Program-made: the position numbers and the translations under genes | From: HT1-32 sp040219025 | Lineage (GTDB): Bacteria > Pseudomonadota > Alphaproteobacteria > Rhodospirillales > HT1-32 | Assembly: GCA_040219025.1 (NCBI GenBank) | Contig: JAVJTE010000027.1 | Coordinates: 1-64,000 of the forward strand | Length of the DNA: 64,000 bases | Reading direction: 5' to 3' | The notes under the pieces: model-generated | Database searches by the model: none | What the model was told of the DNA's origin: nothing | The model's input: only the letters and a program-made list of their open reading frames with translations | Part shown: positions 59,590 through 64,000 of the stretch, in pieces | How the letters are laid out: the number at the start of each line of letters is the position of its first letter | Position numbering within the stretch: position 1 is the stretch's first letter

Positions 59590-59884
59590 ATATGTACTTC
59601 TTTCGTACGTGAATTGATTTAGCCGCCCGTTCCTTCACAGGGAACAGCCGGTTCGCCAGCACTCTGCAAGCTTTCCCAGCGGGACATGGAAATTGGTCCT
59701 CGCCTAACGAAACGCCTGATGATGTCGGAGATAACGCGCCGGAGAACAAAACCTTGAGTTTTATTCCGGCCTGCGATCGGTAATCGACCCGAGAGGAGTG
59801 CCGCTGCGGTGCAATAACCACCTGTTGCACTGCGAAGTCAACTGAAATCGTTTAAATAATAACAGGATCAGTCAATTGTGCCTG
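59590..59884. other. Intergenic region upstream of the RNA helicase gene
   Basis: 295 bp between the helicase (minus) and cbiB (minus). An 87-codon frame here shows no family and no ribosome site, so no gene is called. A long 5' leader for the helicase is possible, as in cold-regulated genes, but no known element is recognised. Confidence 0.4.
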
Positions 59885-60895
59885 TCACCGATATATCTCG
59901 GTGACGGCCCATAGCGCGGCAATCAGCACAACGTGAATGACGCAGGCAAAGGTATAAAGCAGCAGGGCCCGGCGCAGATCCCGCACGGTCGCCCGTGCCC
60001 GCCCCTTGCCGCCGATCCAGTCATCATCAACCATCTGACTGCCATAGCGCCGAGGACCGGCCAGTGCCACATCCAGCGCCCCGGCCATCGCCCCCTCCGG
60101 CCAGCCGGCATTCGGTGACCGGTGCTTGCCCGCGTCCCGCAACATCACCCGCAATGCCGCACCGGCACGCGCCCCCGGCGTCGCGATTGCCGCAAGGACC
60201 AGAATCAGACCGGACAGGCGGGCAGGAACCCAGTTCAGCAGGTCATCAAGTTTTGCCGCGGTGAAGCCGAACGACCGGTAGCGGTCATTGCGATAGCCGA
60301 TCATGCTGTCGAGGGTGTTGACCGTTTTATAGACCATGATGCCGGGGAAGCCGAACAGCAGGTACCAGAACACCGGCGCGACGACACCGTCACCGAAGTT
60401 CTCGGCCGTGGTCTCGATCCCGGCGCGGGCAACACCGTGGCTGTCCAGCGCATTCGGGTCACGTCCGACGACCTGCGCGATTGCCGTGCGCGCGCCCGGA
60501 AGGTCGTCCTTCGACAGGGGGGCGGCAACGGCGGCAACATGGTCATAGAGCGACCGCTGGGCGACAAGGGTTGCAACCAGAAACAGTTCGATCAGCCAGC
60601 CGAACGGATGCCAGGCGCTGACCCAGCTGACGGCGACACCAATGGCGGCGGTGGTGGCAACCATGAAGACAACCACCAGAAAACCCCGGATTGCACGATC
60701 AACCTGCCCCCTGCTCTCGCGGTTGAGACGGCGTTCCAGCGAGCCGGTAACACGCCCGATGAGGACCACCGGATGCGGCATCATGCGGAACACCCAGCCC
60801 ATCTCGCCGAACACTGCATCCAGCCCGAGCGCAAACAGCAGCAACAACAGGGGTGCCAGATGCAGGGTCGAGTCAGGGAGCTCAAGAATGTTCAT
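59885..60895 (-). CDS. Adenosylcobinamide-phosphate synthase (CbiB/CobD)
   Basis: A 336-residue membrane enzyme attaching aminopropanol (or its phosphate) to adenosylcobyric acid in cobalamin assembly. Family motifs: GLDAVFGEMGWVFRMMPHPVVLIGRVTGSLERRLN, VGRDPNALDSHGVARAGIETTAENFGDGVVAPVFWYLLFGFPGIMVYKTVNTLDSMIGYRNDRYRSFGFTAAKLDDLLNWVPARLSG, and NAGWPEGAMAGAL. About five membrane segments. Divergent from cbiX across 106 bp; no riboswitch-like structure visible there. Confidence 0.95.
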   Translation of the reverse strand: MNILELPDSTLHLAPLLLLLFALGLDAVFGEMGWVFRMMPHPVVLIGRVTGSLERRLNRESRGQVDRAIRGFLVVVFMVATTAAIGVAVSWVSAWHPFGWLIELFLVATLVAQRSLYDHVAAVAAPLSKDDLPGARTAIAQVVGRDPNALDSHGVARAGIETTAENFGDGVVAPVFWYLLFGFPGIMVYKTVNTLDSMIGYRNDRYRSFGFTAAKLDDLLNWVPARLSGLILVLAAIATPGARAGAALRVMLRDAGKHRSPNAGWPEGAMAGALDVALAGPRRYGSQMVDDDWIGGKGRARATVRDLRRALLLYTFACVIHVVLIAALWAVTEIYR

Positions 60896-61001
60896 TTCTG
60901 CACTATCCGGCGTCGGTCACAGACCGTCAATCGTCGGCTCAAGGTTTACTTCACCGGCAGCACACACGATATAGTTCAGGAACAAAACGAAGGGGATTCT
61001 G

Positions 61002-62009
61002 ATGAGTGACAAGATTGGCGTGATGATTTGCGGACATGGCAGCCGGGATGCCGGAGCCTGCACCGAATTTGACGCCCTGTCGGCGGGTATCAGGGTCCGG
61101 ATGCCGGATTATGAAGTGGAAAGCGGCTATCTGGAATTTGCCCGGCCAATCATCCGTGACGGTCTGGAGAAACTGAAACAGAAAGGCGTGAACCACATTC
61201 TGGCCGTGCCGGGCATGCTGATGGCGGCCGGTCATGCAAAGAACGATATCCCTTCGGAGCTGAATAATTTCGCTGCCGAAAACCCGGGCATCAAGGTTGA
61301 ATATGGCCGCGAGCTGTCACTTGACCCGAAGCTGCTGCGGGCGGCGCGGGAACGCATTGAAGAGGCGGAAGCCACCGCCGGTGGCGATGTCAGCCGGGAA
61401 GAAACCCTGCTGATGGTGGTGGGGCGCGGTGCCTCGGACTCCGATGCGAATTCCAACATCAGCAAGATTACCCGGATGCTCTGGGAAGGTATGGGATTCG
61501 GCTGGGCCGAGACCTGTTATTCCGGCGTTGCCCATCCGCGTGTCGATGCCGGGCTGAAAATGGCATCGCGCCTCGGTTTCCGGCGCATCATTGTGTTCCC
61601 GTACTTCCTGTTTACCGGGGTGCTGATCCGGCGCATCTATGACCAGGCCGATGACGTGGCGGCATTGTATCCGGATGTCGAGTTCATCAAGGCACCTTAT
61701 CTGAACGACCACCCGCTGGTGCTCGACACCTTCGCGGAACGGGTGCGGGAAATCCTGACCGGTGACAACAACATGAACTGTGCGATGTGCAAATATCGTG
61801 AACAGATCATCGGCTATGAAGGCGATGTCGGTGTGCCGCAGGTCGGCCATCACCATCATGTGCAGGGGATCGGCCACGATCACGGTCACCACCACCACGA
61901 TCACGACCATCATCACCACCACGGACATGACCATGACCACGGCCACAGTCATGGAGACGACCATGACCAGAGGGACAGCAAGGCTGTGAAAAAAGACGTC
62001 GCGGACTGA
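61002..62009 (+). CDS. Sirohydrochlorin cobaltochelatase, long form (CbiXL-like)
   Basis: A 335-residue chelatase inserting Co2+ into sirohydrochlorin early in cobalamin synthesis. Active-site histidines are in ICGHGSRDAG (~10) and AAGHAKNDIP (~75), with a second chelatase-like half (VVGRGASDSDAN, FPYFLFTGVLIRRI). After the core it has the motif MNCAMC (about 258-263), which matches the MXCXXC [4Fe-4S] site described for CbiXL, then a histidine/aspartate-rich tail (~284-325, over 20 histidines) likely to bind or buffer metal. A short acidic/lysine end follows. First gene of the plus-strand cobalamin run. Confidence 0.93.
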   Translation: MSDKIGVMICGHGSRDAGACTEFDALSAGIRVRMPDYEVESGYLEFARPIIRDGLEKLKQKGVNHILAVPGMLMAAGHAKNDIPSELNNFAAENPGIKVEYGRELSLDPKLLRAARERIEEAEATAGGDVSREETLLMVVGRGASDSDANSNISKITRMLWEGMGFGWAETCYSGVAHPRVDAGLKMASRLGFRRIIVFPYFLFTGVLIRRIYDQADDVAALYPDVEFIKAPYLNDHPLVLDTFAERVREILTGDNNMNCAMCKYREQIIGYEGDVGVPQVGHHHHVQGIGHDHGHHHHDHDHHHHHGHDHDHGHSHGDDHDQRDSKAVKKDVAD

Positions 62010-62063
62010 TCTGCCTTTCGGCCGGTCCGGGATCTCCGGGGTGACAATGCTTGGGCGCAGGCG

Positions 62064-62942
62064 ATGTTTGACAGTTATCTGATGGTTGACTGGTCAGCCG
62101 CGGCAACGCCCCGGACGGGCGCAGACAGCATCTGGTGCTGTCTGTCCGGCCCCGGCATCCGCCCGGTAATGGTCAACCCGTCAACCCGGCAGGCGGCAAC
62201 TGACTGGATCATCGGAACATTGTCTGGCGAACTGTCGGCGGGGCGTCGCGTTCTCGCAGGCTTTGATTTTCCCATTGGCTACAGCCGCGGTTTTGCCGGG
62301 CTTCTGCAGCCTGGCGGTCAACCCTGGCGGGCGACCTGGGATCTGCTGTCGGATATGGTTCAGGACCGGCCGGACAATGCCAATAACCGTTTTGATGTGG
62401 CGGCAGACCTGAACCGGCGGTGCAGCGGGCGGGCTTTCCCGTTCTGGGGCCATCCGCATGGCCGTCACTACGGGTTTCTGCAACCGAAGAAGGCTGTCGG
62501 ATATGGCGAACTTGCGGAGCGGCGACATGCAGATTCGATTGTGCCCGGAACGCAACCTGTCTGGAAACTGCTGGGTGCGGGCTCGGTTGGCAGTCAGGCA
62601 CTGACCGGTATCGCCCGGCTGCATCAGGTCCGGTTCAGCCCCGCACTCTCTGTCAAAACCCGGGTCTGGCCGTTCGAGACGGGCTGGAGAGAACCGGCAG
62701 ATGAGGCCCGCATTGTTCTGGCCGAAGTCTATCCGACGCCGCTGGCTGATCCGCCCGAGCCGGGCGAGCCGAAAGACGCCGGACAGGTGCGGGGCGCGGC
62801 AAGGCGATTCGCGGCACTTGATGCGGCGGGCGAACTGGCGAAACTGTTCCATCCACCGCAGGGCACGACGCCGGAGATGATTCAGGCGGTCGAGGCCGAG
62901 GAAGGCTGGATTCTGGGAGCACCGTTCAATTGGGTGACATGA
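62064..62942 (+). CDS. Unknown protein in cobalamin operon, RNase H-fold/DUF429-like
   Basis: A 292-residue cytosolic protein that I do not firmly recognise. MVDWSAAATPR near the start and GFDFPIGYS (~73-81) resemble the acidic-strand motifs of DUF429-type RNase H-fold proteins; VLAEVYPTPLA (~222) and an aromatic W/F-rich core lie in between. No Cys cluster or membrane segment. It sits 54 bp after cbiX and overlaps cobH by ATGA, so is translated in the cobalamin operon. Could be a late-acting or regulatory protein; function unassigned. Confidence 0.7.
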   Translation: MFDSYLMVDWSAAATPRTGADSIWCCLSGPGIRPVMVNPSTRQAATDWIIGTLSGELSAGRRVLAGFDFPIGYSRGFAGLLQPGGQPWRATWDLLSDMVQDRPDNANNRFDVAADLNRRCSGRAFPFWGHPHGRHYGFLQPKKAVGYGELAERRHADSIVPGTQPVWKLLGAGSVGSQALTGIARLHQVRFSPALSVKTRVWPFETGWREPADEARIVLAEVYPTPLADPPEPGEPKDAGQVRGAARRFAALDAAGELAKLFHPPQGTTPEMIQAVEAEEGWILGAPFNWVT

Positions 62943-63571
62943 CATACGATTATATCCGCGATCCTGAAGCGATTTACGCGGCTTCCTTTGCGCAGATTCG
63001 TGCGGCGGCGGACCTGGCGACCGTTCCGGCAGGTGAACAGCGCATGGCCGAGCGTCTGATCCATGCCTGCGGGATGCCGGATATCCTTGGTGATCTGGTG
63101 TTCCGGGGCGGCCCGGCGGCGGCTGGCAGAGCCGCGCTGGAAGCCGGAAAGCCGGTGCTGGTCGACAGCAACATGACCGCTTTCGGGGTGATCCGGCGGT
63201 TGCTGCCGGCGGATAATGACGTGATCTGCACCGTTGAGGAGTCAGAAGCCTATGCCATGGCACAGCAGATGCGCACCACCCGGTCTGCGGCGGCGCTGGA
63301 GCTCTGGCTGGAGCGGCTGGACGGTGCGGTGGTTGCCATCGGCAATGCGCCGACCGCCCTGTTTCACCTGCTGGAAATGCTGGCTGACGGCGCGCCCCGT
63401 CCGGCGGTTATTCTGGGCTTTCCGGTTGGCTTTGTCGGTGCGGCAGAATCAAAGGATGCGCTGATTGCGGACTGCCCGGCAGATATCCCCTTCGCCACCA
63501 TCCGGGGACGGCGTGGCGGCAGTGCGATGGCGGCGGCTGCGGTCAATGCCATCATGGCGCGGCCACAATGA
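62939..63571 (+). CDS. Precorrin-8X methylmutase (CobH/CbiC)
   Basis: A 210-residue enzyme moving a methyl group from C11 to C12 to form hydrogenobyrinic acid. Family motifs: YIRDPEAIYAASFAQIRAAADL, MAERLIHACGMPDILGDLVFRGGP (catalytic histidine H near 45), VLVDSNMTAFGV and TTRSAAALELW. The GNAPTALF and GFPVGFVGAAESKDAL segments are also typical. The ATG at 62939 overlaps the previous stop; the longer TTG start is not preferred. It overlaps cobL by 4 bp. Confidence 0.95.
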   Translation: MTYDYIRDPEAIYAASFAQIRAAADLATVPAGEQRMAERLIHACGMPDILGDLVFRGGPAAAGRAALEAGKPVLVDSNMTAFGVIRRLLPADNDVICTVEESEAYAMAQQMRTTRSAAALELWLERLDGAVVAIGNAPTALFHLLEMLADGAPRPAVILGFPVGFVGAAESKDALIADCPADIPFATIRGRRGGSAMAAAAVNAIMARPQ

Positions 63572-64000
63572 GCGCCTGGCTGTCCATCGTCGGGATCGGT
63601 GAAGACGGGCTGGCGGGGATCACGCCTGCTGCCCGGCGACTGATCGAGGATGCGGAGATGCTGGTCGGCGGTGAACGTCATCTGGCGATGGTTGGTGATC
63701 ACCCGGCGGAACGCCTGACCTGGCGGGTGCCGCTGACCGATACGGTTGCTGATATCGCTGCGCAGCGGGGCCGCAGGGTTTGTGTTCTGGCGACGGGTGA
63801 TCCGCAAAGCTATGGCATCGGCGTCACGCTCGGCCGGTCTTTTGATCGCCGGGAAATGATCATCATTCCGCATCTCAGCGCCTTTTCGCTGGCATCGGCG
63901 CGGCTCGGCTGGGCGTTGCAGGATGTCCGCTGCCTGACCCTGCATGGCCGTCCGCTGGATCTTCTCAATCTCTATGTTGCACCGGAACAGCGGCTGCTGA
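63568..64000 (+). CDS. Precorrin-6Y methyltransferase (CobL/CbiE), N-terminal part
   Basis: Starts at 63568 (ATGA overlap) and runs off the window after 144 codons. The visible part matches the CbiE half: LSIVGIGEDGLAGITPAARRLIEDAEMLVGG (SAM-binding loop), then VCVLATGDPQSYGIGVTLGRSF and IIPHLSAFSLASARLGWALQDV. Methylates C5 (and C15 with the other half). Whether it is fused to the CbiT decarboxylase domain, as in CobL, cannot be seen here. Confidence 0.9.
   Translation, partial: MSAWLSIVGIGEDGLAGITPAARRLIEDAEMLVGGERHLAMVGDHPAERLTWRVPLTDTVADIAAQRGRRVCVLATGDPQSYGIGVTLGRSFDRREMIIIPHLSAFSLASARLGWALQDVRCLTLHGRPLDLLNLYVAPEQRLL

Noticed and set aside
60896..61001. Cobalamin riboswitch between cbiB and cbiX
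   Set aside because: Only 106 bp, and I see no B12-box-like conserved sequence or matching stem set.

Overview
The window is a GC-rich alphaproteobacterial chromosome segment, probably from a Rhodospirillales-like, marine or soil heterotroph. I infer this from the petABC cytochrome bc1 operon, the many TRAP and tripartite tricarboxylate (TTT) importers, the NitT/TauT-type ABC system and the cobalamin cluster. No species call is possible from sequence alone.

Layout. 1-1428: a sensor kinase broken by a perfect inverted repeat at the very start of the window, plus a small molybdopterin-fold periplasmic partner. 1836-4452: petABC, closed by an intrinsic terminator. 4525-11989: a Rieske protein, a divergent Fe-S-type regulator, and a four-gene ABC importer/enolase-superfamily operon. 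The intervals in front of the Rieske gene and of the importer share a palindromic motif. 12068-18877: tRNA-Gln, ispE, a TPR lipoprotein, a small methyltransferase, a TRAP importer and a RidA protein.

19064-31142 is an integrative element inserted in the 3' end of a CAU tRNA gene (probably tRNA-Ile2). It carries a serine recombinase whose reading frame runs into the tRNA, small regulators, and an AT-rich two-gene operon that I recognise as a type I Mokosh anti-phage system (kinase-like domain + SF1 helicase, and a phospholipase D-family nuclease). A 3.4-kb IS1595-family element with passenger genes sits in the T-tract of the Mokosh terminator, with an 8-bp target duplication. The right attachment site was located by a 9-bp repeat. 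It is supported by the fact that joining the two ends gives the recombinase a different, properly terminated C-terminus.

31378-39387: a sugar-acid-like catabolic and ABC uptake cluster with a GntR regulator and a palindromic operator. 39418-42230: yaaA and a class III nucleotide cyclase. 42401-56086: LysR regulators with TTT and TAXI-TRAP importers, two alpha/beta hydrolases, a HutD-like protein and a flavoprotein dehydrogenase. 56165-59589: a PhoX-like phosphatase and an RhlE-type RNA helicase. 59885-64000: cobalamin biosynthesis genes (cbiB, divergent cbiX, an RNase H-fold-like unknown, cobH, and the start of cobL), continuing past the window.

Functionally this is mostly a scavenging chromosome (importers coupled to catabolic enzymes and dedicated regulators) interrupted by one defence-carrying mobile element.
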